Source: JAKAGZ01 sp035266865 (GTDB taxonomy: Bacteria; Bacteroidota; Ignavibacteria; Ignavibacteriales; Ignavibacteriaceae). From it: 15,850 bases of DNA. Shown in pieces: positions 1 to 9,500 of the stretch (position 1 is the stretch's first letter; every line of letters begins with the position of its first letter). The DNA lies in the NCBI GenBank assembly GCA_035266865.1, contig DATFMR010000009.1, forward strand, positions 1 through 15,850. Reading direction: 5' to 3'. Both the position numbers and the translations under genes were made by a program. The notes under the pieces were generated by a model. That model saw nothing but the letters and a program-made list of their open reading frames with translations. It did no database searches and was not told the origin of the DNA.

Positions 1-83
1 GTAATACCAAAATCTGCCGGGGAATAAGTGGAATCATAAAATTGGATTATTTTAAAGACTAAACTTATATAATATACAAAATT

Positions 84-767
84 CTAGTTTTTCCCTGTCA
101 TCAATGACGTTTCCACAAATGATGTATTGCCATTTTTTGAAACCGTACCTATTCCAAGCATATATTTAGTTCCGGGTTGTAGATAACCGCTTGGCAGAGT
201 GATCATTGTTTTTGATCCCGGAAGTGTAATATTAAATTCAAAATCATCATTTTCTACATATAAAATGTAGGAAGCGGCATCTCTGACTGTTGTCCATGCT
301 ATTTTCAAATTAGAAGTGTTGAAATCTTTTGAATTTGGTTTGGGCTGAATAATTGTAACAGTGTTTGGCAAATTATGGCTGAGTATAGACTTACTGGAAA
401 GTTTTTTACCAGATGTAGTTTCTCCGGTAAAAGTATAATATCCTTCAGGATATGCGGATTTTAAACTCGCTACATTTTTGGGTTCCGGGGATTCAAATCT
501 GAATTGCCTGATCCCCATGATCTCTTTATCAGGCGATTCAAATTCCATTATTTTTTTACCATTTGGGGAAACCACAGATAAATATACCAATCCTTCTTCA
601 TCTGCTATTATTTCTAAAACAAGTTCAACATCGCCGTCAGTTGCATTTTGTTCAAGGTGGATACTTGCTTTTGAAAAAGGTAATGCTTTATTCCCGGAAA
701 TTTGTGCAATAGTTAAAACATTTAATGTAATAATGGTCCCCAAAAGAAAAAACAATTTTAGTTTCAT
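84..767 (-). CDS. Secreted protein with C-terminal fibronectin-III-like domain
   Basis: A 227-aa exported protein of unknown function. Residues 1-21 form a signal peptide (basic start, hydrophobic core, likely cut near TIAQ), so it is periplasmic or surface exposed. Residues about 35-133 form a beta-rich domain containing VSPNGKKIMEF and a PEGYYTFTGETTSGK stretch. Residues about 136-225 look like one fibronectin-III-type sandwich: an early IAW tryptophan, a SYILYVE strand, and LQPGTKYMLGIGTVSKNGN near the end, which is the usual Fn3 LxPGTxYxxxV pattern. No catalytic motif is visible. The ATG at 767 follows AAGAGACC, a modest ribosome site. It lies 56 bp after the preceding lipoprotein gene and appears to be the last gene of the envelope block. 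No hairpin-plus-T terminator is visible in the 83 bases after the stop. The Fn3 call is from pattern only; the role is unknown, perhaps a carbohydrate- or protein-binding accessory. Confidence 0.75.
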   Translation of the reverse strand: MKLKLFFLLGTIITLNVLTIAQISGNKALPFSKASIHLEQNATDGDVELVLEIIADEEGLVYLSVVSPNGKKIMEFESPDKEIMGIRQFRFESPEPKNVASLKSAYPEGYYTFTGETTSGKKLSSKSILSHNLPNTVTIIQPKPNSKDFNTSNLKIAWTTVRDAASYILYVENDDFEFNITLPGSKTMITLPSGYLQPGTKYMLGIGTVSKNGNTSFVETSLMTGKN

Positions 768-823
768 GGCTGGTCTCTTATAATATTTTTTAAGATGATT
801 AATTTTTATTCAAATAACTTATG

Positions 824-1543
824 TTAGTTATCCTTTTTAATAAAACCATACTGAGTCAATAACAGGCTTTCATCCTGAATTAGTCCGATTCCTGGCGCAT
901 AGGTTTTAAATTCTACTTCCAGAAAATTAAGGGCGGTTCCTTCCTTTGTAGTTAAACAATTTGAAAAATTTCCGGCAGGGGTCTTTAGTTGATCTGTGAC
1001 ACTGATTATTTCGGCCCGATCCATTGCTACATTAGGGGCTAGTTCCTGGTAATATTTCATTCCAACTTTTGGATCACCGGACATCTGTAATCCTGCTGTC
1101 GCACCATTTTCCCCCGCGATCCAGGCTCCTGAATGATCTACAATCTTACCATCCTTATAAAAATCAACTTCCTCGCCAAAATAAAAAACATCTTTTGTTT
1201 TATCATCGATAGCAAAGAAATTTCTGGCTACTTCGTATGGTTCACCTCTAATCCATTCCATCTCTTCGACAACGCGAGTTGTAACTCCATTTATAACTTT
1301 TGTTTCATCCAAAACTGTAATTGTTAATTTTGTAAACCTATTTCCCAAAACGAGTTGGAACCCGGGTTCAAGAATAAAATATTGATTTCTCCCGGTTGGT
1401 GTTAGTGTTCTTTTTGAAAGATTAAAATTCTTTTGCCATGAGAGATCATTAGAGTCATCAATGTTTTGACCATCTGTACATCCGGCTAATAATAAAAATG
1501 ATACAAATAATGTGGCCATTAATTTTTGATACCATTTTAACAT
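824..1543 (-). CDS. Lipoprotein of the PKVGM-type secreted family
   Basis: A 239-aa lipoprotein. A lipobox LLAGC ends at Cys22, and residue +2 is Thr rather than Asp, compatible with outer-membrane sorting. The mature part is a single beta-rich domain (about 50-235) with TKLTITVLDETKVINGV, a GAWIAGENGATAGLQM segment, PKVGM at 158-162, YYQELAP, an NVAMDRAE turn, then a TPAGNFSNCLTTKE segment and a YAPGIGL segment near the end. I have seen similar unnamed exported proteins, but I know no assigned function. It is clearly homologous to the 303-aa product at 9778-10689, which shares ITV-D-TK--GGV/NGV, the W--G-NG--AG--M segment, PKVGM-Y-Q--AP and DRA. The ATG at 1543 is preceded by AAAGGAG with 8-nt spacing, a strong start. 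It is 42 bp downstream of the porin gene, so almost certainly co-transcribed with it. It may bind a ligand at the cell surface or in the periplasm; this is a guess. Confidence 0.8.
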   Translation of the reverse strand: MLKWYQKLMATLFVSFLLLAGCTDGQNIDDSNDLSWQKNFNLSKRTLTPTGRNQYFILEPGFQLVLGNRFTKLTITVLDETKVINGVTTRVVEEMEWIRGEPYEVARNFFAIDDKTKDVFYFGEEVDFYKDGKIVDHSGAWIAGENGATAGLQMSGDPKVGMKYYQELAPNVAMDRAEIISVTDQLKTPAGNFSNCLTTKEGTALNFLEVEFKTYAPGIGLIQDESLLLTQYGFIKKDN

Positions 1544-1585
1544 CTACTATACTCCTTTGAAACTTTTGTACATTGATTTATTTTA

Positions 1586-2734
1586 TCAAAAATCCAGTTG
1601 CAATTGAACCTGGAATACATCATTGCTTATTTCTACCGGTTGTTCTCGTCTGAATGTATAATCAGATTGGATTTTAAGATTATGAGAGTGCAAATAAATA
1701 TTTATGCCTATTGATACAGCACGTAATTTATCATTGGAGATATCTTTGTTAGGATCAAGTTCCTGGTATCTTGTTGCCAATTCAATTAATGAAGTTATAA
1801 GATATCCGCCTTGAATATACCATCCATTTCCGTACATATCATTTCCGGGCCCTGTTTTTATATTTTGATTATATAAATCGAATTCAGCCTCTGCTGATAT
1901 TGGTCCTGTATTAAAAAATACATCCGCTCCCCAGGCGAAAATGTCTATTTTGGAGATATTAACATCAGCATTTGGCAGGAATGCGACATTGGTGCCAATA
2001 GATAGTCTTTGGCCTTTGCCGATATATGATCCCTGGTAGTCACCGTATCCTCCTGCTGGTGCTGGGTCCAGGAAATCGTAGACCAGCCTGCCTGATGTCA
2101 TAATTCCGTCTGCTTTCATTGTTGGAACTGATGGACCTGACCCGGCTACTTCAAAATTCAAATTGTCAAATACACCAACAGCATATGAAAGATGTCCATC
2201 AAGAGGCCTGCCGTGCACAAATACACCAACTGTGTTATCTGCGAAGCCCAATGCTGCTAATGCATCTTTAATCATACTTCTGTCTACCAACAGTAATTTG
2301 GAATCTGAAGTAAGAGCATTTCTTGAAAATGGAATATCATAGAATCCGGTTCTAACATGAAAATCTTTATTCACGGGAAAATCTAACCAGGCATTTTCTA
2401 TCTGTGCTGTGGAAGTTTTGTTAAATCTACCTACATTATCCAGCTTAACTTCAAAATAATAATCTGTTATATTATAAATATTTCCTTTACCTTTTAATCT
2501 TACTCTGGCAATGTAGAAATCACTATTATTGTCGACACCGTTGTATTCATAACGAGGCTGAATTCTTAGACCCGGAGTAAAAGTTATATCACCACTCCCA
2601 TCAGGGGTGATAAATTTTGATTGTCCTGGAACAGCAAAGTTTATTAGGAAACAAAATACAGCAAAGAATAAACATTTTATCACGTTGATGTTTACTGTAT
2701 TTTTTTTCGCAAAACTAATAAAGAAATTTTTCAT
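1586..2734 (-). CDS. OprP/OprO-like outer-membrane porin
   Basis: A 382-aa outer-membrane beta-barrel of the phosphate-selective porin O/P type (the Porin_O_P family). Signs are the opening ITFTPGLRIQPRYEY, the RVRLKGKGNIYNITDYYFEVKLD strand pair, the conserved IENAWLDFP and VRTGFYDIPFSRN segments, alternating hydrophobic strands throughout, and a final phenylalanine (VQLQLDF), the usual barrel-assembly signal. The signal peptide has a long charged start (residues 1-17) and a hydrophobic core to about residue 30. The chosen start is the ATG at 2734, with GGAGG 8 nt upstream. A TTG five codons earlier (2749) would begin inside that ribosome site and is less likely. At 382 aa it is a little shorter than OprP itself. 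Anion selectivity cannot be inferred. Within this block it is one of only two outer-membrane pore candidates, so it may serve as the outer exit or entry of the pump system. A 10-bp hairpin sits just before it in the transcript. Confidence 0.85.
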   Translation of the reverse strand: MKNFFISFAKKNTVNINVIKCLFFAVFCFLINFAVPGQSKFITPDGSGDITFTPGLRIQPRYEYNGVDNNSDFYIARVRLKGKGNIYNITDYYFEVKLDNVGRFNKTSTAQIENAWLDFPVNKDFHVRTGFYDIPFSRNALTSDSKLLLVDRSMIKDALAALGFADNTVGVFVHGRPLDGHLSYAVGVFDNLNFEVAGSGPSVPTMKADGIMTSGRLVYDFLDPAPAGGYGDYQGSYIGKGQRLSIGTNVAFLPNADVNISKIDIFAWGADVFFNTGPISAEAEFDLYNQNIKTGPGNDMYGNGWYIQGGYLITSLIELATRYQELDPNKDISNDKLRAVSIGINIYLHSHNLKIQSDYTFRREQPVEISNDVFQVQLQLDF

Positions 2735-2775
2735 TCCGGTATCCTCCAAATAGTTGATAAATAGTCTTATGTGTT

Positions 2776-2807
2776 GAGAGGATAACGATTTTATCCATTA
2801 TCCTCTC
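2776..2807 (-). promoter_or_regulatory. Perfect 10-bp intercistronic hairpin with an alternative inner stem
   Basis: The arms GAGAGGATAA (2776-2785) and TTATCCTCTC (2798-2807) are exact reverse complements around a 12-nt loop. The loop holds a second TTATCC (2791-2796) that can instead pair with GGATAA (2780-2785), giving a 6-bp stem with a 5-nt loop, so two mutually exclusive stems are possible. It lies in the 107-bp gap between permease A and the porin gene. No T-run follows on either strand, so it is not a canonical intrinsic terminator. An mRNA processing or stabilising element, an attenuator-like switch or an operator are all possible. Confidence 0.6.
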
Positions 2808-2841
2808 CACTGATTTTATGTAATCTCCTTATCTACAACTA

Positions 2842-5800
2842 CTAAATCTCGGCCTTTTTTATTGTATGAGCACCAAATTTTAAATAGAGTGGAGGTATAA
2901 TAAATAAGTTCAGCAATGTAGAAGTTACTAATCCACCAAGAATTACTATTGCCATCGGAAGTTCAATTTCATGACCAGGAATATTTCCGGCAATAACCAA
3001 TGGAATAAGAGCTAAGCCGGTTGTTGATGCCGTCATTAAAATTGGAGCCAACCTTTCTTGTGCACCTCTCAAAACCAATTTTGGACCAAATACTTCACCT
3101 TCAAATTGTTCCAGATGCTGAAAGTGATTTATCATCAGGATACCATTTCTGGCTGCAATTCCCAGAACTGTAAGAAATCCAACTAAAGAACCCAATGATA
3201 TTACACCATCTCCAAAATAAGCTGCTAATACTCCTCCAACCAAAGCAGAAGGTAATAGCAAAAATGATAGTGCTGCTAGTTTTGCACTTTTAAATGATGT
3301 TAAAAGCAGAAAGTAAATTCCAATCAGTGCAAGCATTGCAAAAATCAGCATCTTGCTTGCAACTGCCTGCCTTTCCGCATATTCTCCAATAACCTCTGGA
3401 TAATATTCGTGCGGGAAATAAATACTTGCAAGTACTTCAGATACATCATCAGCTACTTCTCCAAGGTCTCTTCCTCTGACATTGCCACCAACATCTATCC
3501 TGCGCTTAAGGTTTTCCCGCTTTATTACATTTGGCGTTGGCTTAATTTCTACATCGGCCACGTCCTGAAGTCGAATATTTCCTCCGCCAGGTTTATCGAT
3601 AAGAAGATTGCGAATACTTGTGAGATCTGATCGAGCTTCAGGAATACTCCAGACGTTTACATCATATGTTCTGTGTGCTATATGAATATCGCCGACCTCT
3701 TCGCCTGCTACAAGGGTTGCTGCTGTTCGTCTTACATCTCCGGGTTTTATTCCAAACTTCTGGGCTTTTTCAAGGTCAACCTTTACTTCTATCTGTGGAA
3801 TTTCCTCCATAAGTTCAACATGTAATTCCACAAGTCCATCGATCTCTTCAAGAGCTTCTTTTACTTCGTTTGCCTTATTCCTCAGAATATTTAATTCATT
3901 ACCGTATATTCGTACGGTTATAGTTTCAGATGTTCCGGTGAGAACTTCACGGATTCTTTCTTTTAAGTATGTCAATACATCTCTGTATAATCCGGGATAT
4001 CCATCTACGGTAGCCTGAATTTTATTTACAGTTTCATCATAATCAACATCGGGGTCAATACTGATCCAATTTTCACCAAAATAAATTCCAACTACTTCAT
4101 CCATAATTAAAGCCTGCCCTATATGGGCCCCAAAATTTCTGACTCCGGGAATTTGCCGTAATTCTTTACTTCCCTGAGTAGTAATTCTAGCCATTTCCGG
4201 CCAGGATGATCCCGGTTTTGTTAACCAATGCATTAAGAAATCTCTTTCTTTAAAAGAGGGAAGAAGAGATTGACCCAGCTGCGGAAGTACAATAAGTCCA
4301 GCCAAAACTATAACTGCAACTGTGATGTAAGATGAGCGTGGTGTATTGACTACCCGGGAAAGAATTGAATTGTATACTTTGTGCAAAAAGCGAGTTAAGG
4401 GTGATTCACGATGTTCTAGTGGGGCATTTTTTAATAATATATAACTCATCGCCGGAGTAATTGTAAGTGCAACTCCCATTGATGCAAGTACTGCTAAGGC
4501 GTAGGAAAGAGCTAGAGGTCTGAAAAACGCGCCTGATAATCCTTCCATTACGAATACAGGGATTAATGCCATTACTTCAATTAATGTTGCAAAAATGATC
4601 GCGTGCCTGACTTCCATTGATGCTTCGAGTATTATTCTTCCAATAGAAATTTTCTTCCCGGTTTTCCTGAATTCTCGCAATCTTCGAATAATATTTTCTA
4701 CATCTACAATTGCGTCATCTACAACCGCTCCAAGAGCAATTACAAAGCCTGCCAAAATCATTGTATTAATTGTGGCTCCCTGAAAATAGAGAATTAAGCC
4801 GCCGGCAATTAAGGAAAGGGGTATAGCAACGCAGCTTATTAATGCTACACGCCATTCATACAAAAAGGCAAACAGAATTATTATAACCAGGAATGCTGCG
4901 ATTATTAATGCACGACTCAGATTGTCTATTGACATTTCAATAAAAGTAGCTGGACGAAAAATTTGATGATCAATGTTTACATTCGGCAATCCAGGTTTTA
5001 ATGAATTCAGAGCTTGTTCTACACCATGTGTTACCTGCAGAGTATTACCCCAGGGGAATTTTTCTACGATTAATAGTAAACCCGGACCATCATTAATTAT
5101 TGCATCACCTATCATCGGCTGATGATCAACAACAACTCTGGCAACATCTCTAAGCAATAATGGTTTTCCATCCTTTCCTATTTTAACTACAATATTGGCA
5201 AGAGGTTCAGGGCTGACTTCGTCAGATTTATAAACCATTGGTAATACCAGTCGGACGGGAAGTCTTTGGTTTGGAGTTTCAATCCAGCCACCTTTTCCAA
5301 TAATGTGACCATCTGAATATTTTAGCAAGCCAACATCAAGGGCCCCGGCAGTAGCTTGCATAACATCATCAACGGTTATATCATACTTTTGCAGCCATTC
5401 TGGAACTATTTCAACCTGGAGCATTTGTATCCTTTCTCCCCATATTGCTACATTGGCAACTCCCGGGACTCTCATCAGTCTTTGTCTTATTGTCCAGTAT
5501 CCTATCATAGATAAATCAATTACAGAAAGTGAATCAGATGAAATTCCGATTTTCATACACCGACTAGTTGCTGATAAGGGAGGTAGTATAACAGGTGGAG
5601 CAGCCCACGTGGGGATACTTGGAGTGATTAAGGAAACTCGTTCCTGAACAATTTGTCTGGCCTTCAATATATCAGTTCCGGATTTAAAAATCATTTTCAC
5701 AGATGATAATTGTTCTACCGATTTTGAACGCATTATATCCAGTCCGGGAATTCCATTTAATGATTGTTCCATAGGTATAGTAATTAATGCTTCTACTTCC

Positions 5801-5976
5801 TCTGGGGAAAGTCCAAGACAGGGAGTTTGCACTTCCACAATGGGAGGAGAAAATTCCGGAAAAACATCCACCGGCATGTTGCGGATTTGTTCAATCCCAA
5901 AGTAAACTAATCCGGCAGCTATGGCGACAACTAGAAATCGAAATTTAAGGCTTGTGCCCACAATCCAGCGCATCAT
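2842..5976 (-). CDS. RND efflux permease A, heavy-metal (CzcA/CusA-like) type
   Basis: A 1044-aa inner-membrane proton-driven RND permease. The N-terminus (TM1 at about 12-30, then MPVDVFPEFSPP, GLSPEEVEALITIPME, GIPGL--MRS, GTDILKARQ-V-ER) is the CzcA/CusA signature. TM2-6 lie at about 355-515, TM7 at about 550-568, and TM8-12 at about 874-1032, with two large periplasmic loops between. TM4 reads ALGAVVDDAIVDVEN, with tandem Asp420-Asp421 as in AcrB (D407/D408). TM10 has GIAARNGI (Arg943-Asn944, where AcrB has Lys940-Asn941), and TM11 has PILMT (Thr982, at the AcrB T978 position), so the proton relay looks intact. The substrate is unknown; family membership alone suggests metal or small-molecule export. 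GGAGG (5983-5987) precedes ATG-ATG at 5976/5973. Its first ATG overlaps the stop of a possible 13-codon leader. It is paralogous to permease B at 6551-9688. Confidence 0.92.
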   Translation of the reverse strand: MMRWIVGTSLKFRFLVVAIAAGLVYFGIEQIRNMPVDVFPEFSPPIVEVQTPCLGLSPEEVEALITIPMEQSLNGIPGLDIMRSKSVEQLSSVKMIFKSGTDILKARQIVQERVSLITPSIPTWAAPPVILPPLSATSRCMKIGISSDSLSVIDLSMIGYWTIRQRLMRVPGVANVAIWGERIQMLQVEIVPEWLQKYDITVDDVMQATAGALDVGLLKYSDGHIIGKGGWIETPNQRLPVRLVLPMVYKSDEVSPEPLANIVVKIGKDGKPLLLRDVARVVVDHQPMIGDAIINDGPGLLLIVEKFPWGNTLQVTHGVEQALNSLKPGLPNVNIDHQIFRPATFIEMSIDNLSRALIIAAFLVIIILFAFLYEWRVALISCVAIPLSLIAGGLILYFQGATINTMILAGFVIALGAVVDDAIVDVENIIRRLREFRKTGKKISIGRIILEASMEVRHAIIFATLIEVMALIPVFVMEGLSGAFFRPLALSYALAVLASMGVALTITPAMSYILLKNAPLEHRESPLTRFLHKVYNSILSRVVNTPRSSYITVAVIVLAGLIVLPQLGQSLLPSFKERDFLMHWLTKPGSSWPEMARITTQGSKELRQIPGVRNFGAHIGQALIMDEVVGIYFGENWISIDPDVDYDETVNKIQATVDGYPGLYRDVLTYLKERIREVLTGTSETITVRIYGNELNILRNKANEVKEALEEIDGLVELHVELMEEIPQIEVKVDLEKAQKFGIKPGDVRRTAATLVAGEEVGDIHIAHRTYDVNVWSIPEARSDLTSIRNLLIDKPGGGNIRLQDVADVEIKPTPNVIKRENLKRRIDVGGNVRGRDLGEVADDVSEVLASIYFPHEYYPEVIGEYAERQAVASKMLIFAMLALIGIYFLLLTSFKSAKLAALSFLLLPSALVGGVLAAYFGDGVISLGSLVGFLTVLGIAARNGILMINHFQHLEQFEGEVFGPKLVLRGAQERLAPILMTASTTGLALIPLVIAGNIPGHEIELPMAIVILGGLVTSTLLNLFIIPPLYLKFGAHTIKKAEI

Positions 5977-6014
5977 AGCAAACCTCCATCATTTTTAATA
6001 GCATAAATTTGCAT
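5973..6014 (-). CDS. Possible 13-codon leader peptide before permease A
   Basis: A very short reading frame, MQIYAIKNDGGLL, starts at the ATG at 6014. It has its own GGAGG (6021-6025) six nt upstream, an ideal ribosome-site spacing. Its TGA (5973-5975) overlaps the ATG of permease A in an ATGA arrangement, and the ribosome site of the permease lies inside its codons. This geometry fits a translationally coupled leader. No run of one amino acid suggests classical attenuation. The second GGAGG could also be accidental; the only support is position and spacing. Confidence 0.35.
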   Translation of the reverse strand: MQIYAIKNDGGLL

Positions 6015-6063
6015 AACGGACCTCCAAAAATTTAAAATCCAATTGAACAGAATGCTGAAATTA

Positions 6064-6501
6064 TTAATGTCCAACCTTGAATTCAGATCCATATAATTCA
6101 GCTACTCCGATTGTGGCAACTACTGTTCCTGCCGGAGGCCCTCCCTTGAGGAATACATCATTCCCCTGTATATAATCCACATCTACTTTATGACGAACAA
6201 AAGTTCGTTCTTTTGGGCTTGTATAAACCCAGGTTTGTCCAGTGTAATCATATATTATTGAAGAGTAGGGAACTACTAATTTAGCAGGCGAACTAATTCT
6301 CTCTATAACTTTTGATGTTTGAAGTCCTATCCTTTGCGCAGCTTTTTCAGTTAAGGTAACAGTACTGAGATTTGTTCCTTCTATATCTTCAACAATCACA
6401 GGGTGCTCAGTTTCATGTTCTTCTATGTCCTTCTGGCAAGCCCAAAATTGAAGACACAAAATGCTGATAAAAATGACAACTATTTTATTTGTACTTCTCA
6501 T
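6064..6501 (-). CDS. Miniature adaptor-like lipoprotein of the RND system
   Basis: A 145-aa protein with an N-terminal hydrophobic segment (6-20) ending in FWAC; Cys22 is a probable lipid site, though the lipobox (F-W-A-C) is imperfect. Residues 46-66 (LSTVTLTEKAAQRIGLQTSKV) match the segment that opens the beta-barrel region of CusB/CzcB-type membrane-fusion proteins. Residues 75-135 (VVPYSSIIYD, TWVYTSP, FVRHKVDVDYIQGND, GPPAGTVVATIGVAEL) match their membrane-proximal C-terminal part. The lipoyl and alpha-hairpin domains that reach TolC are absent, and normal adaptors are about 350-450 aa. The ORF is closed, with its own CAGGAG six nt before the ATG, so it is not obviously a decayed fragment. 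It lies between the two permease genes (49 and 87 bp gaps), which supports a dedicated periplasmic partner for them. I recall similar short proteins beside RND genes in other phyla, but this is unverified. Confidence 0.75.
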   Translation of the reverse strand: MRSTNKIVVIFISILCLQFWACQKDIEEHETEHPVIVEDIEGTNLSTVTLTEKAAQRIGLQTSKVIERISSPAKLVVPYSSIIYDYTGQTWVYTSPKERTFVRHKVDVDYIQGNDVFLKGGPPAGTVVATIGVAELYGSEFKVGH

Positions 6502-6550
6502 AAATTACTCCTGTAAACAATTATATTAACAATTTTTAAAAACTGATTGA

Positions 6551-9500
6551 TCACTCAAAGTCTGGTACATTTGCGCCAAGTTCTAAATCAGGTTCGTGAT
6601 CTGCACCAAACAAGAGATAAATAACTGGTACAGAGACTAATACATAAAGAGTCGATGTTATTATTCCTCCCAGGACAACGACTGCTATTGAGTATACCAT
6701 CTCCAGGCCTGCGACCTTTCCAAAGAAAACTGCCGGTAAAAAAGCCAGAATAAATGTAATTGTTGAAATAATAATTGGTTGGAAGCGTTCACGTATGCCT
6801 TTCTCAACTAAAACTGTTCCGAACGACTCACCTTCATTCATTTCAATATGGCGATAACGTCGAACCAGAATAATTGTAGTTCTGATAGTAATTGCAAAGA
6901 TGGCGACAAAACCAATTGATGCACCCAAAGAAAGAAAATTCCCGAATACAAAATAGTTTGTAATAACTCCACCAATCAGTGCCATTGGCAGTGTGAGAAA
7001 AATTGCAAGAGCAAGTTTCCAGCTTCTGAATGCAGCCTGAAGGAGAAGGAAAATTAATATAAGTGCTGCAACTAAAAATATTTGAATACGTTGTTTTGAT
7101 TCAATTTTTTCAGCAAGTTCACCAAGTAATTCGGCTCGATATTCAAGAGGGAAATTTGTTTGCTTAATATTGTTTTTAACTTCATTAATTGCACCTGTCA
7201 AATTACGACCTTCAATAGAGGCAGCTATGTCAATATATCGTGCAACTGATTCACGCCTGATATTAGTAACATTAGGAACTACTCTTATATCTGCTACTTC
7301 CTTTAACGGTATGCGTATATTGGTCGAAGTTTCAATTAAAAGGTTTTGAAGGCTGCTAAGGCTATATCTTACTTTAGGCTTTCCCCAAACAACTACATCA
7401 AATACTTTCTGCTCTTCAAAAAGATTTCCAACAGCCAATCCAGATATAAGTGAAGTAGCCTGACGTCTAACGTCTCCGGGCTTTAATCCATACCGTTTTG
7501 CCAAATCAAGGTTAACCTCAATTTCCAGTGTAGGTTCTATATCGGGGTAAATAACTCTTGAATTAATGATTCCATCTACGTTGGTCAAATTATTTTGTAA
7601 TTCTTCAGCTTTTTCTCTAATAATATTCAGATCCTCTCCGTATACGCGTACAATAAATGACTCCTCTGTACCCGATAATTCATTCCTGACTTTTGATTGA
7701 GAGTAGGTAAGAACTTCCTGGAAAAATCCCGGGTAACCACGTACGACTGATTTTATTTCTCTAACTATTCTATCATAATCTTCTTCCGGTTTTACACTAA
7801 TCCAGAGTTGTCCTGTATTTACATTTGTAACCATATCTGACATAACAGCACGCCCAACATGAGCACTTACTGATTTTACACCATTAATTTCACCAAGCTC
7901 ATTTCCGGCTAGTGCAAGAATTCTGTTCATCTCAGGATGAGCGGTACCCGGAGGTGCTTGCCAGGTTACCATTAGATCATTTTCCATTAGTTTAGGAACC
8001 AAAGATCCTTGCCCGGTAAACATAAATGCCAAAATGCTCGCTACGACCAGTATGCAAACTGCGATAAATATAGGACGTGGAATGTTAAAAATGTTAGAGA
8101 ATATTTTCTTGTACAGATTATATAAACTATCAGCTAATTGAGAATTAGTTTTCTTTAGGTTTGAAGAATTTTTTAGTAATAATAATGTAATTGAAGGAGT
8201 AATCGTCAAAGCAACAGCAAATGAAGCTACTAATGCCAATATGTATCCCAATGCAATTGATTGATAGAATGAACCCGCTACACCTTTTAACAAGAATACC
8301 GGTACTGCAATTAAAATGATAATTAATGTTGCATATATAATTGGCCTGCGCATTTCAAATGATGCTTCGAAAATTATTGCAGCGATGCTTTTCTCACTAC
8401 CTTTCTCCCTTTCCTGTACAATTCGGTTCTTTATGTTTTCAATGTCAATTATTGAATCATCTATGATTGCGCCCAATGCAATTACTAGTCCGGCTATAAT
8501 CATCATATTCAGAGTTATATTTTGCAGATAAAGTACACCTACTGCTACTATTACTGAAGCCAGGATTGAAAATGTGCTGATCAATGCCATTCGCCAATTG
8601 ATAAAAAAGAAAATGAATGACAAAACAATAAGAATGCCGGCAAATAGAAATGATTGCGAAAGATTTTCAATGGCAAATCCCAGATAAGTAGCTGGTCTGA
8701 ATAAAGTAGAATTTATTTCCAGACCACCTAATCCGGGTTGTAATTCACGTAAAGCATTTTCTACTCCACGAGTAACTTCCATTGTATTTGCCCAGGGGAA
8801 TTTTTCTACAATTAAAATAAGATTGGGATTTTCATCAACAAGTGCATCACCAATAAGTGGTTGGTGTTCCTCTATGATATCACTTAATTCACCCAGTGGG
8901 ATTTTTGTACCTTCAACAACTACTTTTGATAATTCTTCCGGATTAGTAATAGGAAGAATATGGCGAATACCAAGTCTTTGATTCGGAGTATCAAAAAATC
9001 CGCCGGTTCCCGGGGTAGAAGCGCTTAAGAAACTTAATGGTGATACCCATAATGCGTTACCGGTTGTACTGATAATTTGATTTAATGATACTCCCTTTTC
9101 CTTAAGTTGATTAGGATCAACTTGAACTTGTAATTGTCTGTCTCTGTAGCCCCAAATAGCAACATTAGCTACACCAGGTACTCCCATTAAACGCGGAAGT
9201 ACAGTCCATCTTGCAAGGACAGACATCTCAATTTTTGAAAGTTGTTTTGATTTAAATCCAATCATCATACTTCGGCTGGATGATGACATTGGATTTAACA
9301 TTACAGGGGCCTTGGAAACATTTGGCAGAGCAAAAACAGATACGAGTCTTTCCTGTACCATTTGCCGGGCAGCCATTATATCAGTTCCTCGTTCAAAGAC
9401 GAGCACAATTGATGATAATCCTGGTATTGATTCGGAACGAATTTCTTCTACCCATGAAACACCATTCAGCATATCAGCTTCAAGGGGTGTAGTGATAAGT

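Noticed and set aside
478..783. A 101-codon plus-strand frame antisense to the Fn3-like gene
   Set aside because: It lies opposite a gene with a clear signal peptide and domain pattern; its composition is that of a shadow frame.
2735..2749. TTG start giving the porin five extra residues
   Set aside because: The TTG overlaps the GGAGG that ideally serves the ATG at 2734; starting at 2734 gives a normal ribosome-site spacing and signal peptide.
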